DNA of 20,086 nucleotides from Planctomycetota bacterium. Its GTDB lineage: Bacteria; Planctomycetota; Phycisphaerae; WQYP01. Shown piece by piece: positions 1 through 8,554 of the stretch. A program made the translations under genes and the position numbers. Position 1 is the stretch's first letter; each line of letters starts with the position of its first letter. The stretch covers positions 1 through 20,086 of the forward strand of contig JAJYGE010000492.1 in the NCBI GenBank assembly GCA_021785155.1. The letters are read 5' to 3'. The notes beneath the pieces are model-generated. The model was given only the letters and a program-made list of their open reading frames with translations. It did no database searches and was not told where the DNA came from.

Positions 1-103
1 CCCCCATTTGCTTTCAGGAATATTTTATGAATATTTTTCTTGCATTGGCGGGTTGAGTGGATATACTAATCTATGTAGCCACCGCAGGTCGCAGGCGACG
101 GGT

Positions 104-123
104 CGTCAGATTTTATTCTGACG
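104..123. other. Perfect 7-bp inverted repeat
   Basis: CGTCAGA and TCTGACG flank the six-base loop TTTTAT. The stem is perfect but short and is not followed by a T-run on the plus strand. It could be an RNA hairpin or a protein-binding palindrome. Role unknown. Confidence 0.3.
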
Positions 124-249
124 CGGCCAGATAAAAATGGCATGGGGCTTTATGCCGACCCCGACGCGACCGCTAAGTGGAACACGGCTGTGCTGAAAGT
201 GCCCGGGTTATAGCGGCAACGGACAGATGGCGGTGAGCCCACTTTCCAG

Positions 250-267
250 AAAAAGCGGTGGCTTTTT
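250..267 (+). terminator. Weak terminator-like hairpin
   Basis: AAAAAGC (250-256), loop GGTG, then GCTTTTT (261-267) form a perfect 7-bp stem running into a T-rich stretch (GCTTTTTATTTT). Only two stem pairs are G-C, so it would be a weak intrinsic terminator. It could end a transcript entering from left of the window, or work in both directions because the 5' arm is A-rich. Confidence 0.3.
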
Positions 268-443
268 ATTTTGAACTGTTTCGGTGCCCACTTAATGGCA
301 GTTTTGGCCGGCAAAGTTGGTCGTGGGAACGATTAGAATTCTCAGCGCAGGACGGGAACGCACTTTTAATACAATCTAACGATATGCTGGCGCAGCGTGT
401 GCCGCCATTCATTTAACTATTTGCAATTACAAGGATTGCCGAG

Positions 444-1586
444 ATGATCAAAGTTAATCGTAAAGATCTGCTCAAACAAACGGTTCATCATATTGATATA
501 GCCGCTCAGCCGGGGATTGTGCCTCTGGTGGAATCCATGAAGTCGATGGCGTTTACCGCGCGTGATCTCTATCGCGCTGCGGATATTTATGATCGCATGT
601 TGCGCGATACGCAATGTGCGGTGATATTGACGCTGGCCGGCTCACTGATTTCGGCCGGTTTGAAAAAAGTGATTGTCGATCTGCTTCGCAATAATATGGT
701 TGATGCGATTGTATCCACCGGTGCCAACATGGTGGATCAGGATTTTTTTGAAGCCTTGGGATTTCACCATTATCAGGGATCGCAATACGCGGATGACACC
801 GTTCTGCGCGACCTGCACATTGACCGCATTTACGATACGTACATTGATGAAGACGAATTGCGAATTTGCGATGACACGACGCGGTTAATCGCCGATACCC
901 TCCCGCCAGGCCCGTGCAGCAGCCGGGAATTTATTGCGGCCATGGGACGTTATCTGGTCAAAAACGCCAAAAATCGCGACAGCATCATTCTTGCCGCGCA
1001 TGAAAAAGGCGTCCCGATTTTCTGCCCGGCATTTTCAGATTGTTCCGCCGGCTTCGGGCTGGTGGTACACCAGATCAGTCGGCCAGATAGTCATGTCAGC
1101 ATTGATTCAGTAAAGGATTTCCGCGAACTTACACAGATCAAGCTCATGAACCGTGAAACCGGCATATTCATGATCGGTGGCGGCGTGCCTAAGAATTTTA
1201 CCCAGGATATTGTCGTGGCGGCGGAAATTCTCGGGGCGGATGCTCCCATGCACAAATATGCCATTCAAATTACCGTGGCCGATGTTCGGGATGGGGCGTT
1301 ATCGAGTTCCACGCTTCGTGAAGCCAGCAGTTGGGGAAAAGTGGACATTGTGTATGAGCAGATGGTTTATTCTGAAGCCACACTGGCATTCCCGTTGATC
1401 GCCGGTTATGCCTACCACAAAAAAGGCTGGAAGAACCGCAAAGCCATGGATTTTGCGGGGCGCATTGACGCTTTGAATCGCGGTGCCGGCCTGGCTGCGG
1501 CCAAAGTGGAAAAAGTGAAATCCGCCAGCGAAACCGGAAAAGCCAAATCTAAGGCGAATGGCAAAAGAACCGCCATTTCCGTGTAA
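444..1586 (+). CDS. Deoxyhypusine synthase-like protein (putative polyamine aminobutyltransferase)
   Basis: The 380-residue product belongs to the deoxyhypusine synthase family, cytosolic NAD-dependent enzymes that move the aminobutyl group of spermidine onto an acceptor. The family lysine is visible as K250 in GGGVPKN, matching the lysine in GGGVVKH of the eukaryotic enzyme that forms the enzyme intermediate. The conserved SWGKV (296-300) and VYSEATLAFPL (308-318) follow, and an NAD-site-like STGANMVDQD lies near 91-100. Bacteria lack eIF5A, so the acceptor is probably a free amine; bacterial homologues have been linked to homospermidine formation, but the sequence does not fix the substrate. 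The last 30 residues are a Lys/Ala-rich tail absent from the core fold. The start is supported by AAGGA eight bases upstream. The gene converges on rluA with a 63-base gap. Confidence 0.85.
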   Translation: MIKVNRKDLLKQTVHHIDIAAQPGIVPLVESMKSMAFTARDLYRAADIYDRMLRDTQCAVILTLAGSLISAGLKKVIVDLLRNNMVDAIVSTGANMVDQDFFEALGFHHYQGSQYADDTVLRDLHIDRIYDTYIDEDELRICDDTTRLIADTLPPGPCSSREFIAAMGRYLVKNAKNRDSIILAAHEKGVPIFCPAFSDCSAGFGLVVHQISRPDSHVSIDSVKDFRELTQIKLMNRETGIFMIGGGVPKNFTQDIVVAAEILGADAPMHKYAIQITVADVRDGALSSSTLREASSWGKVDIVYEQMVYSEATLAFPLIAGYAYHKKGWKNRKAMDFAGRIDALNRGAGLAAAKVEKVKSASETGKAKSKANGKRTAISV

Positions 1587-1649
1587 TGGAATTTCCGGGC
1601 GGCAAGAAACACAATACCCTTGCGATGGATGGGTTCCCCGACAACCAGA

Positions 1650-2423
1650 CTATTGAACGCACGTAGGCACGTCAAGGCCCATACGACCGGCGACAGCGCG
1701 TAAATCCGCCGGAAAAGGTTGCACAAATTCCCGCCATTTTTTTTCCGATGGATGTTTGAAGCCCAGCTTCCATGCGTGAAGGCACAAACGCGGTACGCGG
1801 GGGATTTTTCCCGATGCCGGTGAATCCGGTATGTACATATCATCACCCAAAACCGGGGTGCCAAGAAACATCATGTGAGCACGTATCTGATGCAGACGTC
1901 CGGTTTTGATGCGCACGTCAACAAGCGATGCGATGTCATTGGAACTTATAACGCGATAGGCGGAAACAGCTTCCTCACCGGAACGGGAAATGATCACTTT
2001 TTTTTTCCCGGCGTGAATTTCCTTCAACCGCGCCTGCACGACACCTTGTGATGGAATAAGCTTTCCCGCGACGATGGCAAGATATTGCTTATCGAGCCGT
2101 CGGTTCTCAAAATCCCCCCGCAGGGCGTCATAAGCCTGGGGTCGTAATGCCACCACCAGCAATCCGCTGGTTTGACGATCCAGGCGGTGCAGCAGGCCCC
2201 AGTCACGACGCGAACCTAACTGGCGCAACGGATGACCATAATGCGCAAATATGCCGTTAAGCAGCGTGTCTTTAAGGTGCCCCAAACCCGGTTGCGTTAC
2301 CAATCCGGCCGGTTTACCAATAATCAGCAGATCATCATCCGCATGTAAAATTTCAAATTTCACCTCCGGATTGGCCAGTGGCGGGCGCGTGTCTTCAGCG
2401 GGTTTGTGAGGCTTATATTTCAA
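1650..2423 (-). CDS. RluA-family RNA pseudouridine synthase
   Basis: This cytoplasmic enzyme isomerises uridine to pseudouridine in rRNA or tRNA. The 257-residue protein contains the RluA motif [13 protein letters not shown], with catalytic aspartate D82, and the later [10 protein letters not shown] motif (175-184). [11 protein letters not shown] (36-46) opens the catalytic domain. No S4 RNA-binding domain precedes it, so it is shorter than RluC or RluD, and the target uridine cannot be assigned. The start is a TTG (2421-2423) overlapping the TGA stop of trxB (2420-2422), with AGGG six bases upstream. There is no ATG before the middle of the domain, so translational coupling to trxB is likely. 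Confidence 0.88.
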   Translation of the reverse strand: MKYKPHKPAEDTRPPLANPEVKFEILHADDDLLIIGKPAGLVTQPGLGHLKDTLLNGIFAHYGHPLRQLGSRRDWGLLHRLDRQTSGLLVVALRPQAYDALRGDFENRRLDKQYLAIVAGKLIPSQGVVQARLKEIHAGKKKVIISRSGEEAVSAYRVISSNDIASLVDVRIKTGRLHQIRAHMMFLGTPVLGDDMYIPDSPASGKIPRVPRLCLHAWKLGFKHPSEKKWREFVQPFPADLRAVAGRMGLDVPTCVQ

Positions 2424-3406
2424 TCAACGCCCTGTTCCGACAACCAGCGTTCGGCATCAATAGCCGCCTTGCATCCCATGCCCGCCGCGGTAATTGCCTG
2501 GCGATATATCGGATCAGCACAATCACCGGCGGCAAAAACACCTTCCACGCTGGTGGTGGAACGGAAGGAATCTTTCAGAGCAATATACCCTTTGGCATCC
2601 AGCGCAACCTGTCCCTTAACAAACGCGGTGTTGGGCGTATGGCCAATGGCCGCGAACATGCCACTACATTCAATGACGGAACTGGCATCGGTTTTCAGAT
2701 TTTTTATGCGCACTGCCGTAACACCGTCATGATCATTTCCCAAGACTTCTTCCACCGCGGAATTCCAGACTGGATTAATTTTTTTATTCGATAGCGCACG
2801 ATCCGCCATTATCTTGCTGGCCCGCAAGGCATCGCGCCGATGCACCAGATAAACCATGCCGGCAAATTTGGTCAGATAGGTTGCCTCTTCCACCGCGGAA
2901 TCCCCGCCACCCACCACCACCAATGGTTTATTGCGAAACCTCGGTAACGCGCCATCGCATACCGCACAGGCGGAGACGCCATTGTTCTCGAATTTCTTTT
3001 CACTTTCCAGGCCAAGATAATTGGCGCTGGCACCAGTGGAGATAATTACCGCATGCGTCAACACCAGTGTTTCCGGTTCGCCGGACAGGTCATTGATATG
3101 CCATATTTTGAAGGGCCGGGATTTAAAATCCACACGCGTGACATAATTCTGCAATACCCGCGTGCCAAATCTCTCCGCCTGCTGCTGGAGTGTTCCCATC
3201 ATTTTCTGTCCGTCAATGCCATGGACAAATCCCGGAAAATTTTCCACCTCGGTGGTAAACATCAACTGTCCACCGGGCATGCGTTCGCGATTGGCACCAT
3301 CACCGGAAATCACCAGAGGTTTAAGATTGGCTCTGGCCGCGTAAATGGCGGCGGTCCAACCCGCCGGGCCGGAACCGATTATTACCACGTGTTCAATATT
3401 TGCCAT
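2420..3406 (-). CDS. trxB: Thioredoxin-disulfide reductase
   Basis: This FAD- and NADPH-dependent reductase regenerates reduced thioredoxin in the cytoplasm. The 328 residues show the full low-molecular-weight TrxB plan: FAD-binding [16 protein letters not shown] (11-26), redox pair C147 and C150 in CAVCDGA, NADPH-binding [10 protein letters not shown] (166-175) with HRRDALRA (189-196), and the C-terminal FAD motif AAGDCAD with the [10 protein letters not shown] segment. Length is normal. GAGGA lies nine bases before the ATG. It is the middle gene of the minus-strand set ABC ATPase, trxB, rluA. The 132-base gap upstream could hold its own promoter, but I see no strong one. A partner thioredoxin is at 7298-7633. 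Confidence 0.97.
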   Translation of the reverse strand: MANIEHVVIIGSGPAGWTAAIYAARANLKPLVISGDGANRERMPGGQLMFTTEVENFPGFVHGIDGQKMMGTLQQQAERFGTRVLQNYVTRVDFKSRPFKIWHINDLSGEPETLVLTHAVIISTGASANYLGLESEKKFENNGVSACAVCDGALPRFRNKPLVVVGGGDSAVEEATYLTKFAGMVYLVHRRDALRASKIMADRALSNKKINPVWNSAVEEVLGNDHDGVTAVRIKNLKTDASSVIECSGMFAAIGHTPNTAFVKGQVALDAKGYIALKDSFRSTTSVEGVFAAGDCADPIYRQAITAAGMGCKAAIDAERWLSEQGVD

Positions 3407-3538
3407 GAAGGTGCTTCCTCTTATTCAACATTCATTCGCGGGCACACGGCAACACACATTGCGTCACTCCCAGCCGCCGCGCCCGATACTGTACGTGACA
3501 ATCAGGCAAGTGACCATGCCCGCACGAACCACCCAAAA

Positions 3539-4360
3539 TTATAGCGGGCTATGCGGCGGCGGCCAGCCCTCACTTTGCGCATACCAGCGACGATCGCGCA
3601 ACGTTACGCGGATGGGCCAGTCAAACGCCCGTGACATCAGCGCGTCGGTTAGGGTTTCAGACGGTCTACCGGCGGCAACGACCTGCCCGCGAGCATTTAA
3701 CAGAAGCGTGTGGTTCACCGGCGGTAACAATTCCTCAAGGTGGTGGGTAATCATTAATAATGCCGGGGGCAATGGTAAATCCGCCAGTCGGGATAAGAAC
3801 TCCAGTACCGTTTCCCGCGCCGGCAAATCCAGGCCCGAGGTACATTCGTCAAGCATCAATAAGGCCGGCTCATGCACCAGCGCACGGGCAATAAGTACCC
3901 GCATTCGTTCACCAGTTGAGAGCGTCCAAAATTGCCGTTTGGAAAAAGATTGCATCCGTACATCGTTGAGCACTGCACCAGTGCGATTCCATTGCTCCGC
4001 CGTGGGCTGTTGATAGCCCAGAGTTAAAGAACCGAAAAATCCGCTGCATACCACATCTTCCGCAGTCATCTGTTCATCAAACGGATAAATGCTCAACGCC
4101 TCAACCACCGAGATTTTCCGGCGCAATTCGCTGATCGGATATTCTCCCAACCGATACCCCAGCACATCCACCGTACCATGAGTGGGCCACAAATATCCGG
4201 CGGCCATGCGCACCAAGGTGGATTTTCCACTGCCGTTAGGTCCGACGATTGCCCCCCACCCACCGGCGGGGAGTTCCCAGTTAATGCCGGCGAGAATCAG
4301 ACGACCATCGCGCATAAATTCAACATTGGTAAACCGAATCGCCGAGGAATTTTCAGTCAT
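3539..4360 (-). CDS. ABC ATPase, ModF/COG1119-like, without permease
   Basis: A single ATP-binding cassette of 273 residues. Visible motifs are Walker A GPNGSGKST (40-48), signature LSTGE (147-151), Walker B LLMLDE (167-172) and the H-loop in ITHHLEE near 206. TAEDVVCSGFFGSL and the LDLPARETVLEFL stretch recall the ModF/PhrA-type cassettes (COG1119). The usual Q-loop glutamine is not evident: the segment reads ISVVEALS. No membrane protein or binding protein is adjacent, so transport is unproven and a soluble role is possible. I chose the ATG at 4358-4360 because it directly precedes the cassette. The frame is open to a GTG at 4402, which would add an unconvincing 14-residue leader. Neither start has a strong ribosome binding site. 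Confidence 0.85.
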   Translation of the reverse strand: MTENSSAIRFTNVEFMRDGRLILAGINWELPAGGWGAIVGPNGSGKSTLVRMAAGYLWPTHGTVDVLGYRLGEYPISELRRKISVVEALSIYPFDEQMTAEDVVCSGFFGSLTLGYQQPTAEQWNRTGAVLNDVRMQSFSKRQFWTLSTGERMRVLIARALVHEPALLMLDECTSGLDLPARETVLEFLSRLADLPLPPALLMITHHLEELLPPVNHTLLLNARGQVVAAGRPSETLTDALMSRAFDWPIRVTLRDRRWYAQSEGWPPPHSPL

Positions 4361-4402
4361 GCAAGCAATACACCCAGGGAAGGCCAACCGCCGACCATAC
4401 AC

Positions 4403-4602
4403 CCAAGGCGCATTTTAGCAGGGAATACCGGATAATGTAATTAAAGCGGAATCACACCATTGTTTCGGCTATCCCACTGCTGCTCTGCTACGTCTGAAAC
4501 GGGAGCACGACTCAATTCCGAAGCGAACGTCGGCCGATAGCGCTCTTTTTCCTGATTTTGCTATCATTTAGAGGTTGGGCGTTGTTTTCAACGGCAGTGA
4601 CG
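4403..4602. other. Divergent intergenic region between ABC ATPase and miaB
   Basis: About 200 bases, with no gene seen. It should carry promoters for both flanking genes. TATCAT at 4562-4567 is a possible -10 for miaB but lacks a clear -35. If used, it excludes the upstream TTG (4558) as the miaB start. Confidence 0.3.
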
Positions 4603-6252
4603 ATGAACGCTGGTAAATCCGATGCCAAGATGGAACATGAGACCGTGAAGAACATTTATCTTGAAACTTTCGGCTGTCAGATGAACGTATTGGACAGTGA
4701 ACTGGTGGAAGGGCAATTGCGTTCACTGGGTTATCGTTTTGTAGCCGATTCCCAACAGGCCGATGTTGTGCTTTATAACACCTGCTCGGTGCGTGAAAAG
4801 TCGGAACAAAAAGTCCTTTCCCGCCTGGGGCGGCTGAAGGTGCGCAAAACAAATGAACCGGAATTGGTCATTGGCGTTATCGGCTGCATGGCCGAGCGGG
4901 ACGGGTTGGGCATGCTCAAACGCCTGCCGCAGGTGGATTTGCTCTGCGGCCCTGGCGAGCTGGATAAACTTCCGGGGTTACTGGAAAATGTCCTAAGTAC
5001 GCGCCAGCAGCAGGCAGCTCTGGCGGGAGATACGGCACGACGATCCGGCACGCTGGCTTCCGCCGGGGAAGATCATCTGGAGTTGCTGGATCTGTCGCGC
5101 AGTTTTTCGCCGGAAAAAAACAAATATCAGGCCTATATCCGCGTGGTGCGTGGCTGTAATAAATTTTGCACGTATTGTGTGGTGCCTTATACGCGCGGGC
5201 CGGAGGTCAGCCGATCTCCGCAGGCAATCCTGGACGAAGCCCGACGTCTGGTGGATGCCGGGGCACGGGAAATTACACTGCTGGGCCAAACAGTCAATCA
5301 TTATAGATATGATGATGCATCGGCCAGCGGCCCATCCGGCCCACTGCCCCGCCGCACCACCTTTGCTCAACTCTTGCGGCGCGTGCATGACGAATTGCCG
5401 CAGTTACCACGATTGCGCTTTATCACGAGTTTTCCGGCGGATTTTGGTGATGACATTCTGCAAACAATGGCTCAATGTCCCAGAATTTGCCGCTATTTGC
5501 ATATTCCCGCGCAGTCCGGTTCGAATCGAATCCTGAAAATGATGAATCGGGGATACACGGTGGAGAGTTATCTGGAATTACTGGAACGGGCGCGAGCCTT
5601 TATGCCCGGACTGGCCATCGTCGGAGATTTTATTGTGGGGTTCCCCACTGAAACGGAGGCCGATTATCAGGCCACACGCGAATTGGCTGCCAGAGCCAGA
5701 TATAAAAATGCGTACATCTTCAAATATTCGCCGCGGCCCGGAACCGCTGCCATTCGCCGATATGAAGATGATGTGCCCGAAGCGGTTAAGCGATTCCGCC
5801 ATCAGGACCTGCTGACCGTGCAAAACGACATTTGTGAGCAACTAAACCGCGAACTTGTGAACGCAACGGTGGATGTGTTATGTGAAGGTCCCAGCGGCTG
5901 GGATCAGCCGGCGGAATCGGTAATCGCCGGCGCGGGTGATAGTCACAGGCCCCTCGCCAGCGCCCGCGAACCACGTGTGGAGCTGGGCGCACGACTCTCC
6001 GGCTTAATGCGGCCCCCCACCGGCGGCACTGCCCATGGACAAATAATAAATCCGGATGGACACATTCAACTTACGGGCAGAACAACCGCCGATCAGATAG
6101 TCGTATTCGACGGTCCCGCCAGTCTGGAAGGCCAAATTGTGCCGGTAAAAGCATGTGTGGTACACAGTCTGACCATTTTTGGACGCATTGCCCAACGCGA
6201 TACCATCGCAACACCCGCGTTACATTATGGGACGGCAATGCGGAGAAAATAA
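4603..6252 (+). CDS. miaB: tRNA-2-methylthio-N6-dimethylallyladenosine synthase
   Basis: This radical-SAM methylthiotransferase converts i6A37 to ms2i6A37 in tRNAs that read UNN codons. The N-terminal UPF0004 domain supplies the auxiliary-cluster cysteines C25 (TFGCQMN), C61 (NTCSVRE) and C95 (GCMAERD). The radical SAM motif is C185, C189 and C192 in GCNKFCTYCVVPYTRG, and a TRAM RNA-binding domain closes the protein. At 549 residues it is about 80-100 longer than usual MiaB. The excess is in a linker around residues 130-170 and in an insertion of about 55 residues inside the TRAM region (about 431-488). The start is uncertain: the ATG at 4603 is chosen, 4630 is nearly as likely, and a TTG at 4558 is less so. 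None has a good Shine-Dalgarno sequence. Confidence 0.95.
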   Translation: MNAGKSDAKMEHETVKNIYLETFGCQMNVLDSELVEGQLRSLGYRFVADSQQADVVLYNTCSVREKSEQKVLSRLGRLKVRKTNEPELVIGVIGCMAERDGLGMLKRLPQVDLLCGPGELDKLPGLLENVLSTRQQQAALAGDTARRSGTLASAGEDHLELLDLSRSFSPEKNKYQAYIRVVRGCNKFCTYCVVPYTRGPEVSRSPQAILDEARRLVDAGAREITLLGQTVNHYRYDDASASGPSGPLPRRTTFAQLLRRVHDELPQLPRLRFITSFPADFGDDILQTMAQCPRICRYLHIPAQSGSNRILKMMNRGYTVESYLELLERARAFMPGLAIVGDFIVGFPTETEADYQATRELAARARYKNAYIFKYSPRPGTAAIRRYEDDVPEAVKRFRHQDLLTVQNDICEQLNRELVNATVDVLCEGPSGWDQPAESVIAGAGDSHRPLASAREPRVELGARLSGLMRPPTGGTAHGQIINPDGHIQLTGRTTADQIVVFDGPASLEGQIVPVKACVVHSLTIFGRIAQRDTIATPALHYGTAMRRK

Positions 6253-6264
6253 TTAATTTTTTAC

Positions 6265-6294
6265 TTGCAATCTGCCGATAGCTTCAGGTACATT
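6265..6294 (+). promoter_or_regulatory. Candidate sigma-70 promoter for the sigma factor gene
   Basis: TTGCAA (6265-6270) and TACATT (6289-6294) are separated by 18 bases in an AT-rich stretch just after the miaB stop. Each hexamer matches the sigma-70 consensus at four of six positions. This would give the sigma gene a transcript of its own. The call rests on motif match alone. Confidence 0.3.
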
Positions 6295-6381
6295 ATCTTT
6301 TGTCAATTTTCTGCTTACGCATCTGAATTGACTTGTTGAGAACGAAAAATTTTTGGACGGGAAATGAAGGGAGAAGGTCTC

Positions 6382-7260
6382 ATGGTCAGGGAACTTGACA
6401 TAGGGCAATATCTTGAAGAAATATGCCGCTTTCCACTGTTAACAGCAGCACAGGAACGCACGTTGGCGCGGCGAATTCGGAAGCACGGTGATCCTGCCTC
6501 CCGGCAGGAAATGATCCGTTGCAATTTGCGTCTGGTGGTAAGTATCGCCCGACGTTATTGTCGCGGAGGCGTGGCCCTGATTGATCTGGTGGCGGAGGGC
6601 AACATTGGTCTGGTTCGGGCGGTGGATCTGTTTGACCCGGATAAAAAAGTGCGTTTCAGCACGTACGCCACATGGTGGGTGCGCCAGGCCATCTGTCGAG
6701 CCTTGATACACCATGGGCACCCGATTCATCTGCCGGTATATATGAGTCAACGCATTGCCCGTTTACGCGGAGAATGCAATAAGGCCACCGACGAAAATGG
6801 CGAGGTTCCGCTGGATTCTGACATGGCCACACAGATGAACATAAGCGTTGCGATGGTCACCGCCGCCCGCAGAGCTTCTTCCACCATGCACGCCGCAACT
6901 TTAACTGATCCAGCCGGGGAGCATTCAGAATCTCTTTATGAATTGCTGGAGGACACCAGCACACCAGCACCGGAAAAGGCCGTTGAGGAAAGCGAGCTGG
7001 CGGCCATGATCGAAGTAACGTTAAACAAACTGCCACAGCGTGAGGCCTTCATCTTGAGGTTGCGCAATGGTATTGGGGTCAGCGGAACATTTACGCTGGA
7101 TCAGATCGCCGCCCGTCTGGGCGTTACACGCGAACGGGTCAGACAGATTGAAATGTCCGCATTGCGAAAATTAAGCCATCTTCTGCAGGGCCAGGAATAT
7201 CTTCTGGAGCGTACCGCGAGAAACATCCGCAAAGGCGTGCGGCAAACCGTAATGGTTTGA
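6382..7260 (+). CDS. RNA polymerase sigma factor, sigma-70 family (group 1/2-like)
   Basis: A compact sigma-70 factor of 292 residues that directs RNA polymerase to promoters. Region 1.2 opens the protein (DIGQYLEEI). Region 2 follows with NLRLVVSIARRY, DLVAEGNIGLVRAVDLFD and the melting and -10 recognition segment RFSTYATWWVRQAI (91-104). Region 3 begins HLPVYMSQRI, and region 4.2 is a helix-turn-helix with LGVTRERVRQIE (246-257). There is no region 1.1 and no long non-conserved insert, so it may be an alternative (group 2) factor rather than the main RpoD. The ATG at 6382 has GGGAG eight bases upstream; an in-frame ATG at 6364 has a poorer site. The neighbouring trxA converges on it. Confidence 0.92.
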   Translation: MVRELDIGQYLEEICRFPLLTAAQERTLARRIRKHGDPASRQEMIRCNLRLVVSIARRYCRGGVALIDLVAEGNIGLVRAVDLFDPDKKVRFSTYATWWVRQAICRALIHHGHPIHLPVYMSQRIARLRGECNKATDENGEVPLDSDMATQMNISVAMVTAARRASSTMHAATLTDPAGEHSESLYELLEDTSTPAPEKAVEESELAAMIEVTLNKLPQREAFILRLRNGIGVSGTFTLDQIAARLGVTRERVRQIEMSALRKLSHLLQGQEYLLERTARNIRKGVRQTVMV

Positions 7261-7297
7261 CCATGCGGCACTATATACGCCGATTCGCACAACGATA

Positions 7298-7633
7298 TTA
7301 TTTGGCTACCAAGGTGTCCAAAGCGGCTTTAAATTCCCGTTCAGGCTGTAAGCCGACGAATTTCTTGGCGATTTGGCCTTTATTGAACAAAATAACCGTT
7401 GGGATCGCGCTGATATTGAATTTCATGGCGGTGTTCCGATTGGCATCGGTATCCACTTTGCCTACCTTCACTTTGCCATGATATTCCGTGGCGAGTTTCT
7501 CAATTGTCGGGGCCAACATGCGGCAAGGACCGCACCATTCCGCCCAGAAATCCACCAATACCGGTTCGCTGTTATCCAAAACCTGCTGTTGAAAATTTGC
7601 ATCCGTAAGAGTTAATACGTTTTCGCTGGCCAT
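7298..7633 (-). CDS. trxA: Thioredoxin
   Basis: A small cytoplasmic dithiol-disulfide oxidoreductase, reduced by TrxB. The 111 residues form a single thioredoxin fold with the classical active site WCGPC (C34 and C37), the buried aspartate in VDFWAEW, and the cis-proline P78 in SAIPT. Length matches housekeeping thioredoxins. The ATG at 7631-7633 is preferred because GGAG lies nine bases before it. An upstream in-frame ATG at 7654 would add MILEILA and has no good ribosome binding site. It is convergent with the sigma factor gene, with only 37 bases between the stops and no clear terminator hairpin. Confidence 0.97.
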   Translation of the reverse strand: MASENVLTLTDANFQQQVLDNSEPVLVDFWAEWCGPCRMLAPTIEKLATEYHGKVKVGKVDTDANRNTAMKFNISAIPTVILFNKGQIAKKFVGLQPEREFKAALDTLVAK

Positions 7634-7709
7634 AGCCAATATCTCCAAAATCATCCGTCGCCATTACTCAATTGCGACTGGAAAATGCTAGACGGGCAAT
7701 GCCCCGGTG

Positions 7710-8180
7710 TCAAATCGGTCTTAGCTGGGCGATTAATTCGACTTCCACGGCGGCGTTGAGGGGCAAAGCAGAGGCTCCTACGGCGGCGCGGGCGTGGCGG
7801 CCGGCGTCTCCAAAGACGGCCAGCAGTAAGTCGCTGGCACCATTGGCGATTTGAGGTTGCTGGTCAAATCCGGGATCGCTTTGCACAAATACGCCTAAAC
7901 GAACCATGCGTATCACCCGGTTCCAATCTTCATTTGCCGCATCCCTCAAAACCGCCAGAGCATTGATGGTGGCCAGCCGGGCGGCATCTTTGGCGGTCAG
8001 CACACTGATGGCCCCGGGCACAGAGCCGGTAAAAATTACTTTACCATCCCGGCTGGGAAGTTGCCCGCTGATGAATACCAAACCGTTGGCATGCACATAG
8101 GGCACATACGCCGCGACGGGTTTGGGGGCCGCAGGCAGAATAATTTCCAGGCGTTTCAAGTTATCATCAACAAAAGGCAT
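7710..8180 (-). CDS. RidA/YjgF-superfamily protein, long subgroup lacking the RidA arginine
   Basis: The 156-residue product has the YjgF/YER057c/UK114 fold: VFISGQLPSRDGK (35-47), the INALAVLRDAA helix, VRLGVFVQSDPGF, and the closing ALPLNAAVEVELIAQL. It fits the longer subgroup that begins LPAAPKPVAAYVPYV. Archetypal RidA deaminates reactive enamines and imines using an arginine just before the LP of its last motif. Here that position is alanine (A138 in SALP), so classical RidA activity should not be assumed. The ATG at 8178-8180 is chosen because a GAAAGAG stretch lies eight bases upstream. The frame is open to 8294, but that extension is Pro/Ala/Gly-rich and unlike the family. Confidence 0.85.
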   Translation of the reverse strand: MPFVDDNLKRLEIILPAAPKPVAAYVPYVHANGLVFISGQLPSRDGKVIFTGSVPGAISVLTAKDAARLATINALAVLRDAANEDWNRVIRMVRLGVFVQSDPGFDQQPQIANGASDLLLAVFGDAGRHARAAVGASALPLNAAVEVELIAQLRPI

Positions 8181-8457
8181 ATTTATAACTCTTTCTGCCA
8201 TGGGCTGCGGCGCGGGCGGAGAACGCTTCGGGGCCGCCAGCTCAAACCGACAACCTCCCGCCGCGCCGGGATCGCCGCCAAGACGCAACTGCATTGCAAG
8301 GCACCACCACTTTACCGTCGCCGAAAAATTCCGCCACCCCCCCTTGCTCCACTTTCATCTGATCGGGGACGGAACGGGCGGATGTTTGCGCCAAAGGCAA
8401 AATAAAAAAATGTTGGAAAAACTCATCCCCTGATGGGCTAATCAACGAAAATATGTT

Positions 8458-8463
8458 TATAAT
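8458..8463 (+). promoter_or_regulatory. Perfect -10 hexamer upstream of ftsW
   Basis: TATAAT matches the sigma-70 -10 consensus fully. No good -35 is found 16-18 bases upstream, and the TG of an extended -10 is one base out of register. If functional, transcription would start near 8470 and give ftsW a leader of about 215 bases. Confidence 0.35.
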
Positions 8464-8507
8464 AGGTTCCGCTTTATCGGCCGTTGGCGCGACTGATTCA
8501 GACAGGC

Positions 8508-8554
8508 CCCTGCGTGCTGGACGTTCCAGGTGGCAGGGAACAAGGATGTCCCTG
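8508..8554 (+). promoter_or_regulatory. Two mutually exclusive hairpins in the ftsW leader
   Basis: Hairpin A pairs CCCTGC (8508-8513) with GCAGGG (8533-8538). Inside it CTGGA (8517-8521) pairs with TCCAG (8525-8529), and a symmetric GTG/GTG internal loop separates the two helices. Hairpin B pairs CAGGGA (8534-8539) with TCCCTG (8549-8554). The segment 8534-8538 is needed by both, so they cannot form together. It also contains the purine stretch AGGGA, which lies six bases before the ATG at 8546. The base pairing is seen directly; a switching role is inference. It matches no riboswitch class I can recognise. Confidence 0.35.

Larger units (their letters stand above)
1..443. other. Gene-free 5' stretch with two hairpins
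   Basis: I find no convincing coding frame here; all frames are interrupted and nothing resembles a known protein or a tRNA. It holds two inverted repeats (104-123 and 250-267, listed separately) and the ribosome binding site of the downstream gene. AAGGA at 431-435 lies eight bases before the ATG at 444. A TACAAT at 370-375 could be a -10 element, but no matching -35 is visible at normal spacing. Confidence 0.5.

Noticed and set aside
1412..1864. 150-codon minus-strand frame at the dhs/rluA junction
   Set aside because: It overlaps the 3' ends of two well supported genes in another frame and shows no motif.
3345..4013. 222-codon plus-strand frame opposite the ABC ATPase
   Set aside because: It is antisense to a protein with intact Walker and signature motifs; its composition is Arg/Ser-rich with no family resemblance.
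2420..7633. A dedicated thioredoxin operon
   Set aside because: trxB and trxA are both on the minus strand but are separated by the ABC gene and by miaB and the sigma factor on the opposite strand, so they are not co-transcribed.
8453..8545. Longer 77-codon version of the ftsW leader ORF
   Set aside because: Its ATG lies ahead of the TATAAT at 8458-8463, so it would not be on the transcript started there, and it has no ribosome binding site.
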